A stretch of 64,000 nucleotides of DNA, taken from positions 15,978,624 to 16,042,623 of the forward strand of contig NC_016134.3 in the NCBI RefSeq assembly GCF_000005505.3, in the 5' to 3' direction. This document shows positions 21,227-31,872 of this stretch, piece by piece. The DNA is from Brachypodium distachyon. Taxonomy: Eukaryota; Streptophyta; Magnoliopsida; Poales; Poaceae. Under the pieces are notes generated by a model. The model ran no database searches. It had not been told where the DNA came from and saw nothing but the letters and a program-made list of their open reading frames with translations. How positions within the stretch are numbered: the first letter of the stretch is position 1; the number at the start of each line of letters is the position of its first letter. A program made the position numbers and the translations under genes.

Positions 21227-21893
21227 TGATGCGGGTCGGGGTCGCCCGATCATTCGATGAGATTTATAACTCTCGATTTGGATAGGAGGTAACGTTAACG
21301 ATCCGACTACGGTCTAGGAGGCAGCGCCTTAGCAATCGATACACCAACTTCAGAAGGTTATTGATCACGCAAGGGCACGATCAACCTGACCACGAAGGTC
21401 TTTGTTCCTGCAAGCAATCGAAGAACAAGCAAGAACAAGATAAATAGCAGATGCAATCTCAAATTGCGAATATACTATATCAAACCAATGTCTCAACGAG
21501 ACGATAAGTTGGAGTCTTGACGACGGTAAAACAGGTGGTCTAATCGACACACGCGATTACACGAAAGTAGCAAAGATGGCTAAACTTTATCTAATCAAAA
21601 CCCAAGGTTCCTTAGGGGGGGCTCATGGGGTATATAAAGGAGGAGGGAGAGATATTTTCGTCCACCTTGAGTAAGGAGGCCGAAATCCAACTCTATCTCT
21701 AACTTTTCTAACAAACTACAACTCTTTAGAAAACAGAAAAACAGATCCGTCAGCTTGTTTTGTCCGTCACGGTCAGCACTAGTCGAATCTCTTAATGGGA
21801 CCAGATCCGTTGGAAAGGTCTTGTAATTACCTTTCCAACAAGTACTTGTTTACTTGATTTGGACTCCGGATGCGGCCTAGGTGATTAAAATAG
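21227..21893 (-). repeat. 3' LTR of the gag-only gypsy element
   Basis: Matches 24985-25651 over its whole length with mostly transition differences, concentrated in the first 180 bp. Confidence 0.85.
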
Positions 21894-22017
21894 ACAAAGT
21901 GTGTGCATGGTATATGTATATGTCATCCATCTTTATACATCTCCTTTATTGCACAATTAATCTTTTATAACAAAGTCTCATGAGATAATTAGTAAAACAA
22001 TCATGATGAATAACATT

Positions 22018-23289
22018 CTAGCAAGAAGATTGACAATATTGTTTGCATTTATAAGCGAAACGATTTCTTGTATTTGGTTTGCACCGTTCACCATTACAAC
22101 ATTCCAACATTGGAGTATAATAATGAATAGTATCCAAATTAGTTACTACAATATGCTGAAATTTAGAGCAAGTCAAAGCACTAATATTCAAACAAGCATG
22201 TAAATAACTATTTGGCAAATAATCAACACTTATATTGGAGGTCCTATCAAAATGATTAAGCATGTGCAAAAAATTATTTTCTCCCAAGAGAGGAAAATTA
22301 TCACAAGTAATGCAAATCTCATGCACCAAAATGTTATTGTTCACATCATGTTGTCTAATTAAATGAATTGTGTATCCATGAACAGCAAAAGATTTCGAAA
22401 TTGTTAACTCACACAGTTTATCCATTGCATGCGACAAATACATGGGACTATCAAGTGCAATATAACACAAAGAATTAATAGGTGAATCGTTCTCAATCAC
22501 TCCATGTGTAATTAAGTCGACACAACCTAAACCAAATTTATCTACATCACATGTTTCTCCCAAAACATTAGTTATTTCCTCACATGATTCATTCTCATCA
22601 ATATCAAAATTAATATGTGCACTCAAATCATTAGAAGAATTAATTTCAGCAGTAGGTGCACTCAAATCAGCATGTAAATCAACAATTTCACATGGCGCAG
22701 AAAATTCAACGGGTATCTCATTTATTTCATCACATGTCATATTTTGTTCAGCAACACAATCATCTTTATCATTACCTTGTAGGCTCAACACGTTTCTTGT
22801 ACACCTTCTCTCCAATTTCCTCTCCGCTTCACGAGCAAGATTAAGCAAACATAATAGAGAGTCGTATTTTTCGTATTCAATTATGTAAGAAATATCAAAG
22901 TTAAGCCCACAATAAAACCTATCCATTTTTCTTTGTTCGGTTTCATCTAAACCAGATCGCAAGGTTAAAATTTGGAACTCATGGTAGTAATCATCAACAG
23001 TTTTATTATCTTGTGTCAAACGTCCTAATTTGGAACGCAACTCATAAGCATAACTTGGAGGAACATATTTTTCTCTCATGATTTTCTTCATATCAATCCA
23101 AGTGTGAGGTATTTTGTTTTCTCTAACTATCTCACACCACCATGATAATGCATCAAAACGAAATTTACTACTAGCAATTTGGACCTTACGACTATCTAGT
23201 ACATGGAAGCATGTGAATTGTTCAGTTAAAGCTAGCTCCCAATCTATATACGTTTCAGCATCATTTTCCCCCTCAAAAAAGGTACACAC
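22018..23289 (-). CDS. Retrotransposon Gag protein
   Basis: 423 codons from the first ATG. The N-terminal part carries the plant retrotransposon gag domain: FEGENDAETYIDWELALTEQF, WWCEIVRENKIPHTWIDMKK and YYHEFQILTLRSGLDETEQR, about residues 5-150. The C-terminal half is acidic and Asn/Ser-rich, with no CCHC knuckle and no protease. The reading frame is intact, in contrast to the other retroelement ORFs here. Gag would package the element's RNA in cytoplasmic particles; without pol the element would rely on enzymes from relatives. The domain was recognised by eye only. Confidence 0.75.
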   Translation of the reverse strand: MCTFFEGENDAETYIDWELALTEQFTCFHVLDSRKVQIASSKFRFDALSWWCEIVRENKIPHTWIDMKKIMREKYVPPSYAYELRSKLGRLTQDNKTVDDYYHEFQILTLRSGLDETEQRKMDRFYCGLNFDISYIIEYEKYDSLLCLLNLAREAERKLERRCTRNVLSLQGNDKDDCVAEQNMTCDEINEIPVEFSAPCEIVDLHADLSAPTAEINSSNDLSAHINFDIDENESCEEITNVLGETCDVDKFGLGCVDLITHGVIENDSPINSLCYIALDSPMYLSHAMDKLCELTISKSFAVHGYTIHLIRQHDVNNNILVHEICITCDNFPLLGENNFLHMLNHFDRTSNISVDYLPNSYLHACLNISALTCSKFQHIVVTNLDTIHYYTPMLECCNGERCKPNTRNRFAYKCKQYCQSSC

Positions 23290-24970
23290 AATTTAATTGT
23301 ATTAGAAGGATTGTTTTGTACCGTTGCCGTGGCATTATCAACAAGAGACGTGGAGGATGGCCGTGGTGAAAAGCACTCATCGCGGTCACGGGATAGCATC
23401 GGTCTAGTTGCCATGCTTCGTGTAAGTCCTGTCATGGTTAGTAGAAAACAAGAAACAAATCACAGTAATATGTTCCTATCAACTACTAGGATGTGGCTAC
23501 AAGTCGCTCAACTCTCAAGCTAAAAATCAAGTTCTTACAAGTTCTTACCGTGCAAAACAGGAAGGTGATGGCCAGCGGCGTGACCAAACCCTCCAAATAT
23601 TAAATGTATCGATGCCTCGGTAACAAACCAACCTAGGTGTAGAATCTGTGGAGCTTGGAGGCTTTTGTGAGTAGCAAGGAATAACAAATAATCAAATCAG
23701 CAATGCAAAGTTGAAACTATGCTCAATAATGCTAGTCCTAGCTACTGGAGTCGATAAGAACGAATTACAGAAATAATCTAAGCCTAGATACTGAAGAAGG
23801 TAGGATAGAAAGATGGCACAACAAGTAAATCCCTGGAATTTTTTTTTCTTTTTCTTTTTGTGGCCTTCTGTTTGGCTTCTTATTCTTTTCTTCTTCTTTT
23901 TTTTTTCTGTTTTTTAACCCCAGAAACTCACGCAAAAGAAGGACCGGAAAACTGTACGTCGGTCTGTCGAGGAACAGCAAAGGCTGCAGTAAGAAAAATT
24001 CAGAAAAATATGGAAAAATATAGGTTAGAAGGGTATTGACACAAGCTTTCCAGCAAGGGCAAGATCACTCAAAACGGATGTCGGATGGTGGAGAAAACTG
24101 AGAAACACCGGGCTGCAGCGACGCCGGAAAACGGATGCACAAACTTGGAAGCTCCAAAAGTCCACCTTACAAACCGAATTTGAGGGTCAAAGTACAGGGA
24201 AACGCCCTGAATATTTCCTGATGCGCCTCGTCGTGAGCTTTCCAAAAAGTCCAAGAACGTCCAAATCCGAGTTGGTACGCAAAAGATACGCCCGTTTTAC
24301 TGAACACGGGTCAAACCCACCCGAAACTAAAATTCTACTCGGACTCGGGTCCGAAACTGACTCGAACTCTTTCTCTCTTTTTTTCGTTTTTTTTCTTTCT
24401 TTCTTTCCTTTTTTTTCCTTTCTTTTTTTTTCAACTTTTCAAACAACTTGATATCTAAACAAAATTCGATCTATGATGAAACACTTTCTAAAAGCACTTC
24501 TTATTGGACTCGGACTCGAACTCGCGGCTGAAAACTATAACTTGCCGACTCGATGTAGGACTCGACGAGGGACTCGGTGTAGGACTCGAAGAGGGACTCG
24601 GTGTAGGACTCGAAGAAGGACTCGGTGGAAGATATGGTGGCGGCGGAAGATTATGGCGGTGGTGTGGCAGGAAGTTTGGCGGCGGAAAATTGATGAAGGA
24701 AACCTGCGTCACACGAAGAACAAGAAAACCAAAAGCAAGTTCGATCTAGTAGAAAAAATCTGAAAAACGATCCAATCTAATCCAGCAACTCGACACGATT
24801 AATGCAGCAAAGATTCAACAATGCAAATACTAATGGGAAAATTGCAAGGCTTAGATTGGTTCTAGGACAAGGTAACTAATTCTAATTTTTGTTTGGCTTT
24901 TTCTGGACGATAGGTAAAAACAGATCTAAACTACGGATAAACTGGAAAAAATCTCACCGAGCAACCTTAA
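23290..24970. other. Non-coding leader of the gag-only element
   Basis: A long 5' untranslated region in element orientation. Contains T/C-rich tracts (23840-23920 and 24370-24440) and a 24-bp tandem repeat. No gene. Confidence 0.6.
24547..24618. repeat. 24-bp tandem repeat, three units
   Basis: Three copies of GACTCGGTGTAGGACTCGAA plus GAGG, with one to three changes each. Confidence 0.75.
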
Positions 24971-24982
24971 GCTCTGATACCA
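24971..24982 (-). other. Primer-binding site (initiator tRNA-Met)
   Basis: TGGTATCAGAGC on the minus strand, two bases inside the 5' LTR. This is the standard plant LTR-retrotransposon primer site and fixes the orientation of the element. Confidence 0.88.
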
Positions 24983-24984
24983 CG

Positions 24985-25651
24985 TGATGCGGGTCGGGGT
25001 GGCCCGATCTTTCGATGAGATTGATAACTCTCGATTTGGGTAGGAGGTGACGTTGACGATCTAACTACGGCCTAGGAGGCAGCGCCTTAGCAATCGATAC
25101 ACCAACTCCAGAGGGTTATTGATCATGCGGGGGCACGATCAACCTGACCACAAAGGTCTTTGTTCCTGCAAGCAATCGAAGAACAAGCAAGAACAAGATA
25201 AATAGCAGATGCAATCTCAAATTGCGAATATACTATATCAAACCAATGTCTCAACGAGACGATAAGTTGGAGTCTTGACGACGGTAAAACAGGTGGTCTA
25301 ACCGACATACGCGATTACACGAAAGTAGCAAAGATGGCTAAACTTTATCTAATCAAAACCCAAGGTTCCTTAGGGGGGGCTCATGGGGTATATAAAGGAG
25401 GAGGGAGAGATATTTTCGTCCACCTTGAGTAAGGAGGCCGAAATCCAACTCTATCTCTAACTTTCCTAACAAACTACAACTCTTTAGAAAACAGAAAAAC
25501 AGATCCGTCATCTTTTTTTGTCCGTCACGGTCAGCACTAGTCGAATCTCTTGATGGGGCCAGATCCGTTGGAAAGATCTTGTAATTACCTTTCCAACAAG
25601 TACTTGTTTGCTTGATTTGCACTCTGGATGCGGCCTGGGTGATTAAAACAA
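24985..25651 (-). repeat. 5' LTR of the gag-only gypsy element
   Basis: Begins TGTTTTAATCACC and ends CCCGCATCA on the minus strand. A TATATAC box lies near the middle (about 25389-25396). Confidence 0.85.
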
Positions 25652-26400
25652 ATTCGGGTCTCCTGGCAGCTCGGACCCGAATCGGATTCAACTTTAATTC
25701 GTGATATCTTTCTCTAACAAGCTCCGAATCATGTGCCGTTTGATTTGTTGGAAAGTACACTTGAAATCCGTCCCTCTCAGCTGTATGAATGTTTGATTCT
25801 TGTTGGCCCTCCCGTTCGCCTCCATCGTATCTCATCTTGACCTTGACTTGAAAAGCTCGACAAGATGTATACGTAATAAAACGAGACAAGATAGTAGTAG
25901 CTCCACCTCTTCATAAATATGACAATGAAAACAATTACTACTTGAATTCACCTGATTATAAATCTTGTCAAATATTATAGAATTGAGGGTACCAAAGGTC
26001 GTATCCATGGTTAGCATGTCCATATCACCTGCCTCTCAGTCCTGCCTGCGCTGCCCCTGCGCCCTGCATCATCGCCTCGGCCTCGCGTTATTGTCAGGGC
26101 AGCAGCTGCATGCCTTCGCGGACGGACGCCGGGTACCAGCTATCGCGAGAAAACGACTGAATGAAGTTAACAGGACCAACATGCATGAGCATCTCATCCA
26201 GCCATCTTAATCTTCAATTCTTTAGACTAGTTTTCAATTTGTTAATTAATCTAGGCTCGTTAAATTTCAGAGGAAACTATGATTCATTGTTAGTTTTTGC
26301 TATTAAAATTGTATATATGCAAAGATTGGTTATGATTATATTTCATTAAGACAGGCCTCAAGTCCTAATTTCACACCGGGCCCCGAAATCTGGGCCTGGA
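25652..26400. other. Spacer
   Basis: AT-rich, no supported gene. Near 26350-26400 it passes into the promoter region of the acidic gene fragment; the GGATATATATGCC TATA-like box at about 26417-26429 is shared with copy B. Confidence 0.4.
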
Positions 26401-26505
26401 TCCGGTCTAGAGTCCGGTTGGATATATATGCCCTTTTTCCTCGGTCCAGAACATTGACTTCTGCTTTGAATCTCGTCGATTTCCCCGAAATTTAATCTTG
26501 ATCTC

Positions 26506-26690
26506 ATGGCCAACGAGGCGCGCGGCTCCGAGACCGTGGCGCAGCCCCGAGCGCTCGGCAAGGAGGAGATGGATCATAGCCGCTGCCGCGGCGACGACTC
26601 TCTGTTGGAGCTCGACTTCTTCGACGTCCTCCCGCAGGTATCTCCTCCCGCGGGTATCCAAGGCCAAGGCGGTGGGGAAGAAGAATCCGG
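26506..26690 (+). pseudogene. Unknown acidic-protein gene, copy C, truncated by an LTR
   Basis: ATG opens MANEARGSETVAQPRALGKE and continues through LLELDFFDVLPQ to a good donor (CAG|GTATCT). Homology with copy B ends at GGTGGG (about 26690), where the LTR-like repeat begins. Unlike copy B this copy keeps CGA where B has a TGA stop, so it shows the undamaged N-terminus of the family. The C-terminal exon is lost. The Asp-Ile-Leu-Gly-Glu segment present in copies A and B is missing here. Confidence 0.6.
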
Positions 26691-27480
26691 TGGGTACATA
26701 GGGTACCTACGACACTTAGTACATAGGGTACCTACGCAAGATGGTTAAAGCATAAAGTAGATGTGTACGCCGGTCTTATAGTGAAGGTCGTCGTACACTT
26801 GGACATATAGACACAACAGTAATATATTTTAGTAGTTTCAGTCTACCCGCAAGAGGAGTAACCTAGTCGTACATTAGGACAGCGTTCCGAGTTAGGTTCC
26901 CTCAAGCTTGGGTCGTAATGAGGCTCCCCAATTCACAAAGTTAAGCTCTCGTCAGGGCGGTTTCGTGCTCGGCCTGAACAGGGCTTCCAGAGCATTGAGG
27001 TCAGGATACCCTTAGACGATCTCAAATCTTTCCCTTAACATGAGTCCAAGTCGGAACAAGGCTCCTCAGACTCACAACTAGGCTCAAAGAAGCTCTAGTG
27101 CTCTCCCCTTGATTTTATTCATGTGAAAGTGAATGATTCATGACACCCCTCGAAGGTTTATATATGCTAGGGATTTATGACAAAAGTCAATGGCTGTCCT
27201 TGGTGGGAGAAAAAAAGTAGAGGCAGAGTGCAAAAGAGGATCTTGGTCCATATCTTTATGGTGCACAAAGTGGGGGGAAGGGGATGACTTATGGCAAGGG
27301 CGGGGTTAGAATAAAGTTTAGGATGGGACAACGGGGATTTTCTTGGCTTGTTCCTGTATAAGAGATTTTCTTTTGAACTTTTCTAAATTATCTACAAAAC
27401 ATATATACACAAAACTAATTTTTTAGGGTGGCCGCCCACCTGGCTCCGTCACTGGCTTATGGTCCACCATGGACCATTTG
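26691..27480 (-). mobile_element. LTR fragment, same family as 2690-3520, opposite orientation
   Basis: On the minus strand it repeats the landmarks of the first copy: a TATATAAAC box at about 27160-27168, then ATTCACT, ATGAATAAAATCAAGGGGAG and the CAAGTGTACGACGAC-CCGGCGTACAC motif. A short duplication ACATAGGGTACCTACG lies at its left edge. No internal retroelement genes adjoin it. Confidence 0.55.
27295..27454. mobile_element. hAT-type MITE
   Basis: 160 bp beginning CAAGGGCGGGG and ending CTCCGTCACTG. It is flanked by ACTTATGG and GCTTATGG (7 of 8 bases equal) at 27287-27294 and 27455-27462. The inverted CAGTGACGGAGCCAGG end is a common grass hAT terminus. Inserted into the LTR fragment. 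Confidence 0.6.
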
Positions 27481-27599
27481 AGTTATCCCTTCCCGTCCCT
27501 TTTTACTTTTGCGCCCCCTCCTCCTCTTTTCTTCTTTCCACTTATTGATCATGGCTAGGAGGCATTACTTTCTTGCCTTGACTTTCTTTTACTGGAGGC

Positions 27600-27745
27600 C
27601 TTGTAGGCTTGACCGTAGTGCCGCAAGCTTTCCAAGTGTGTTTCTGCGAGTGCGATAAGGAGGGCATCGAGCAGGTGCCAGATGGACTCGTTCTGAACTT
27701 CTAGTGCAGCTGCGTGTGGCAGAGAGACTAGCAGTAGGTAAAAGA
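27600..27745. repeat. Orphan promoter fragment of a CX3C gene
   Basis: Resembles 4565-4680, upstream of CX3C gene copy 1 (AGCTTTCCAAGTGTG, GAGTGCGA, CAGCTGCGTGT, GTGTGGCAGA). No CX3C coding sequence is attached, so this marks a lost third copy. Confidence 0.5.
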
Positions 27746-28034
27746 ATATGGTTTGTGTGCAATTAGCATGCTTTGTGCTAAATTCTGTTTGTGTTAATAT
27801 TGGACAATGTTACTCATTTCGATCCTAAATTCTTGTTTTGAACTAAACCACGACAAGAATTTAAGATCAGAGGAAGGGAGTACAATATTAGTGCATAGAC
27901 TGAATCTTTTTCGAAAATTAGTGCATAGACTGAATGGTTGCAACCTTTTTGTTCTTGCCAGATCACTGAGTGTTATGGGCATTCATGACGATGCATGGAT
28001 TCTAAAGCTGCTGGCTTCATCAAGTAGCGAGTCC

Positions 28035-28500
28035 ACCCACTACGGACCTGTCTATCCTCTAGTCCCAGCACTAAACCGCAAATGAAAGAAAAAGAAAAAA
28101 TACGCGCGCGCGCGCGCGTACACGCACGGGAGTACGGGACTCAGGAACAATCGGGATGTGCTAAAAGGAACAATCGGGAGTTCGGGAAAGAACTCCAGTA
28201 GGGCTGTAGGGCTGACAGAATTTTTAGCCCGAATTTCTTTTGGCCTGGCCGGACGTGACAAAGTTCCAAGCTACGCAACGTCCACCACCTCCCGGCAAGT
28301 ATTCCACCCGGGAAACCCAGCGTGGGCTCGGGAGACTCAACTTCTATAGCTCGCGGACGTGCACCAGAGACGGGTCGCTGACACGTGTCAACGTACGATT
28401 GGTGGTCAAAGGCAGGGTGTGACTAAACAAAGACTGGCCGTGCGTGGCGAGGCAATCGGGAACGGCGACATGATCCGATCCGGTCCAGGGTTGGGTTGGA
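28035..28500. repeat. Dispersed cluster repeat, copy 3, with (CG)n run
   Basis: The most complete copy of the block seen at 4710-4815 and 20060-21010. Here it is directly upstream of acidic gene copy B and ends in its TATA-like TATATATG near 28500. An alternating CG tract lies at about 28102-28118. Confidence 0.6.
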
Positions 28501-28589
28501 TATATATGTCCTTCCCCTCCGTATCGGTTCAGAACATTGACTTCTGCTTTCAATCTCCTCGATTTTCCAGAAATTTAATCTTGATCTCA

Positions 28590-28977
28590 TGACCAACGAG
28601 GCGCACGGCTCTGAGACCGTGGCGCAGCCCTGAGCGCTCGGCAAGGAGGAGATGGGTGAGAGCCGTGCTGGCGGCGACGAACGACCGTTGGAGCTCGACT
28701 TCTTCGACGTTCTGGACATCCTCGGCGAGGAGGAGATGGATCTCCGCGACGTCCTCCCGCGGGTAAGCCGGTGGGGAAGAGGAATCCGGTGGGGTGCAGG
28801 CAGAGGAACGTGCAGCTGGGTCGTCCCGTGGCGTGCCTTTCCATCGATGACAGCAACTACCCTTATGAACCGAGCCCCCGATTCATGGAGCATATGGAGC
28901 TAGTGAAGGAGTTGTTCCACAAGCATCAGGCTCAGCGCGAGCTTGAGCGGCTAGAGTACCTCAAGACCGCAGTTTAA
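28590..28977 (+). pseudogene. Unknown acidic-protein gene, copy B
   Basis: ATG at 28590 opens MTNEAHGSETVAQP and meets TGA after 14 codons, where copy C has CGA. A second in-frame ATG at 28652 could rescue MGESRAGGDERPLELDFFDV and on to DILGEEEMDL. A donor-like CGG|GTAAGC at about 28762 and an acceptor GTGCAG near 28800 bracket a very short putative intron. The last exon is in another frame: CLSIDDSNYPYEPSPRFM, then MELVKELFHKHQAQ and LERLEYLKTAV-stop. The family is unknown to me: acidic N-terminal half, helical charged C-terminus, no signal peptide or membrane segment. Whether the downstream ATG makes it functional cannot be decided from sequence. Tail-to-tail with LTP-like gene B. Confidence 0.5.
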
Positions 28978-29338
28978 TTTAATTAGAGTCATATTATCCT
29001 CGAGTACGCACGAGTCTTTATTTATCAGTATTATGTATGGCAGCAGTACATACATCTGTCGTGTTACACATAGGGCGGCATGGTGCGCCCGGGGATCATG
29101 CTATCGAATACCCCATACATGTAAGTGTTATAAAGCTTGCGTTCATACGCAGGCTTAGTTGGTCGACTTAACAGAGGTTCCAGTTGATAATCCTCTGTAA
29201 CTTCTTGACGATTATTTTACTAACAACCGGCTAATCACCAGCTGCACACATAAATAAATTATTAAAAAGCAGTGAATAACTGAGCAAGAGCCTGGCAACA
29301 CGAAAGAGTGCATGCTAGTTACCTGCGGGATGGATGGA

Positions 29339-29812
29339 TCAGGCGGACGGCGCCGGGCACGTGTAGAGCGGCGGCACGGCGGCGCGGTTGCTGGCGCAGG
29401 CGTCGGCGAAGTCCTGCGGCGGCGCGAGCGCGATGCCGCAGACGCCGCCGATGAGGTCGAAGGCGCGGTCGACGGGGATGTCAACGCCGATGGCACGCTG
29501 GAGCGTGTGGTTGATGATGTGGCAGAGGCACACCGCCTGGTCGGCGTCCACGATGCCGCGCAGGCCCTCGCAGCAGCCCTCCGGCGCCGAGGACGTTCCG
29601 GCGTCCCTGAAGAAGGGCAGGCACGGGCTCAGCGCCAGCAGCGAACCCACGCACGTCGACGCCGCGTCATCCGCGGCCGGACGCATCTTCGAGCCGCCGG
29701 GCACCGAGTCCCAGTACGCGGTTTTCTTCGACGCTTCAGCAGGCGCGGCGATGGCGGCGGCGAGCAGGAGGAGGAGGAGCGCGGCGGTGCCGGCGGCCTT
29801 GGAGGACGCCAT
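29339..29812 (-). CDS. 8-cysteine LTP / hydrophobic seed protein-like secreted protein, copy B
   Basis: Encodes 157 residues. Signal peptide at about residues 8-27 ([20 protein letters not shown]), then the 8-cysteine pattern identical in spacing to copy A (STC, SPC, GCC, CLC, GVC, DAC) and the same extra Cys in YTCPAPSA. Differences from copy A are scattered and conservative, and no stop or frameshift is seen, so it is probably functional. The 3'UTR intron donor (CAG|GTAACT on the minus strand, about 29322) is preserved. The gene with its flanks is an inverted duplicate of the 9.3-12.2 kb block. Confidence 0.9.
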   Translation of the reverse strand: MASSKAAGTAALLLLLLAAAIAAPAEASKKTAYWDSVPGGSKMRPAADDAASTCVGSLLALSPCLPFFRDAGTSSAPEGCCEGLRGIVDADQAVCLCHIINHTLQRAIGVDIPVDRAFDLIGGVCGIALAPPQDFADACASNRAAVPPLYTCPAPSA

Positions 29813-29908
29813 GGTTGGCTTTGGACTTTGGGAAGGGCACGTACGTGTAGATGAGTGAGTGGTGGCTCGTGAGTGAGTGGTACTTTGAGATATGCTCGCT
29901 GATCCATC

Positions 29909-29917
29909 TATTTATAA
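29909..29917 (-). promoter_or_regulatory. TATA box of LTP-like gene B
   Basis: TTATAAATA on the minus strand about 100 bp before the ATG, in the context conserved with copies A and C. Confidence 0.7.
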
Positions 29918-30209
29918 TGCGGAGTATGCAACTATGGAGCATGTGTGAGTTTGTTTGTTCGATGGTTAATTCAGGCGGGTCTTGCTTATTACGCGCGACA
30001 CGAAGATGGTGTGAGCCGCCCAGATCGATCAAAGCATTCCGGACTCTGGTAATTCCCCTGAATAGATTACCACATACGCACACTGTACGCATGCATGCCG
30101 TTTCAAGGGATTGTTTTGCGGGTGCATGAGACAAGTGATATAATAATCCATGGTGTTGTTGGCATGCTGCTAAGAAAACCAGTTCACCAGCTGGTTGTTG
30201 GCGTCAACG

Positions 30210-31620
30210 CGAAACCAGTTTGTACAAATTGCATCCGACCGATTTACCCACATTACTGCATACAAAATTGGCATATTGTTCAATCTTGGACTGTCAAATG
30301 ATAGCTTTCAGGTTTATTCCTCCGGGAAAAAAAACCCGGCCCTTTGCGGCTGTTGTGATATACATGGGAAAAGAAAGAACAAATTAATAGACCTTTTTAA
30401 ACCGCTGGAAAAAAATTATTTCGTTTTTCTTCTTCTTTCTATTCAAGTTAATCATATCTAATCTGGGCCTAGATCCAATCGTCGGGATCAAAATGATATG
30501 CATGTATGTTATTATTTTAGACAAAAATGATGTATGCTTGTGTAGATCCAATCGTGGAGCACTTCGGCTTCGGTACACCCCACTCCCCTAGTGTCAAACA
30601 CAAGACGGTTCAGATTGCACGATACCCCTCTTTCTTCCTCCTGGCTGTCTCCCTCTCGAGCACCTGCTCTCTGCCCCTCTCTCTCTTGTGTGCTTGCTCT
30701 CGGCATAAGATGCATGATTTTTGGGGAGAACCAAATCTTCATGCCTTTTACTGTATGATTTTTTTTTTGCTTCTCCATTACTTGGCAAAATCCCACATAT
30801 CATGCATGTATCAGTTTTTTGTTCAAGTTTACGTGTGATAGTCCCTTTTGTCATCCAGAAATATGTACGATCCGTATATGTATGTGTTGTATGGTCTTGT
30901 GTATGCATATTGATTTGTTTTCCTAGTATGATTTTCTGCATGATGCTCACAGCGTAAAGATTTTCTTGTAAAGTTCCTTGATTCGAAACAGAAATGCAAG
31001 AGAGCTGCAACAAAAAAATTTGTTCATGCTGTCAAAGTTGATAGTACTAATTATTGTATGGATGGTAAAAAAATATATAATTGTCATGGCAATGTTGAAA
31101 AATATACATTCTCATTTTGGCTTTTAATCCGAAATGGAGCAGAAATCATAAATGGCTGGTTATATAAAAAAAATCCTCCATTTGTCTAGAAATCATAACT
31201 TGTTGGTTTAATGAATATATTATCAGTGATGATATTTTGGTGAAATACATGGTTGTACTTAGTAATCTTAGTTTGAAAACAAATAATGGATACATGAAAA
31301 CAGTCCAATCATGAACGATTGCATCCCAATAGTACATGGCCAGAAAGTTTGCTTCCTGCAATATACGAAAATCCACCTGAAATGGAGTCCATGTGTTTCG
31401 TTTTCTCGTCAACTAAATGGACTGGATCGAGTGAATTTGAAAGTTAATATGTAGCGTACTTTATACAAAACCTGCATGGAGGTCCTTTGGACAAAAATGA
31501 AAGGGTGGCATGCATGTAAAAATTTTGTACCAACATTTTTTTTTGACAGGGATTTTGATAACTTTTGTACTACCAATCTTGATGGAGCGAACAGTAACAA
31601 AAGTACAGCGACACACCAAA
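30210..31620. other. AT-rich spacer between LTP-like gene B and CX3C gene copy 2
   Basis: About 1.4 kb with no supported gene. T-rich runs and short frames only. Confidence 0.45.
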
Positions 31621-31872
31621 TAGGCTGGGTAATACCTTTGCGCGCGATTTATTCCTCTCTACACGTACACATGCACGCATATACGTCGTACGTACGTGCA
31701 CCTGTCACGTATACCACTCCGTAGCGTACGTATACACAACACGTAGACCGTATGGATACGTTAAATCAAGTACTCCGTACTAGTACATGCATGCATGCAC
31801 GAGCTAAGCGGCACGTAGGCCAGTACGTTATTCCGCGGCCTAGCTAGCTGGATCGACTGGGCCGGCCCGCAC

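Larger units (their letters stand above)
21227..25651 (-). mobile_element. Ty3/gypsy-type LTR retrotransposon with gag only
   Basis: Two LTRs of about 667 bp (21227-21893 and 24985-25651) lie in the same orientation. On the minus strand the right copy is the 5' LTR. TGGTATCAGAGC, the complement of initiator tRNA-Met, lies two bases inside it (24971-24982). A gag-like frame follows, and no protease, RT or integrase is seen before the left LTR, so the element is non-autonomous or internally deleted. LTR ends read TG...CA on the 5' copy; the 3' copy has TA instead of TG. Five-base target duplications are not evident. I count about 28 mismatches between LTRs, roughly 4%. Confidence 0.8.

Noticed and set aside
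24473..24763. Frames rich in TRRGTRCR or SSSPTPSP repeats
   Set aside because: Produced by the 24-bp tandem repeat on both strands, not by a gene.
28590..28977. Acidic gene as a JAZ/TIFY-type regulator
   Set aside because: An acidic ELDFF stretch and a charged C-terminus look superficially similar, but there is no TIFYGG motif and no Jas-type basic helix.
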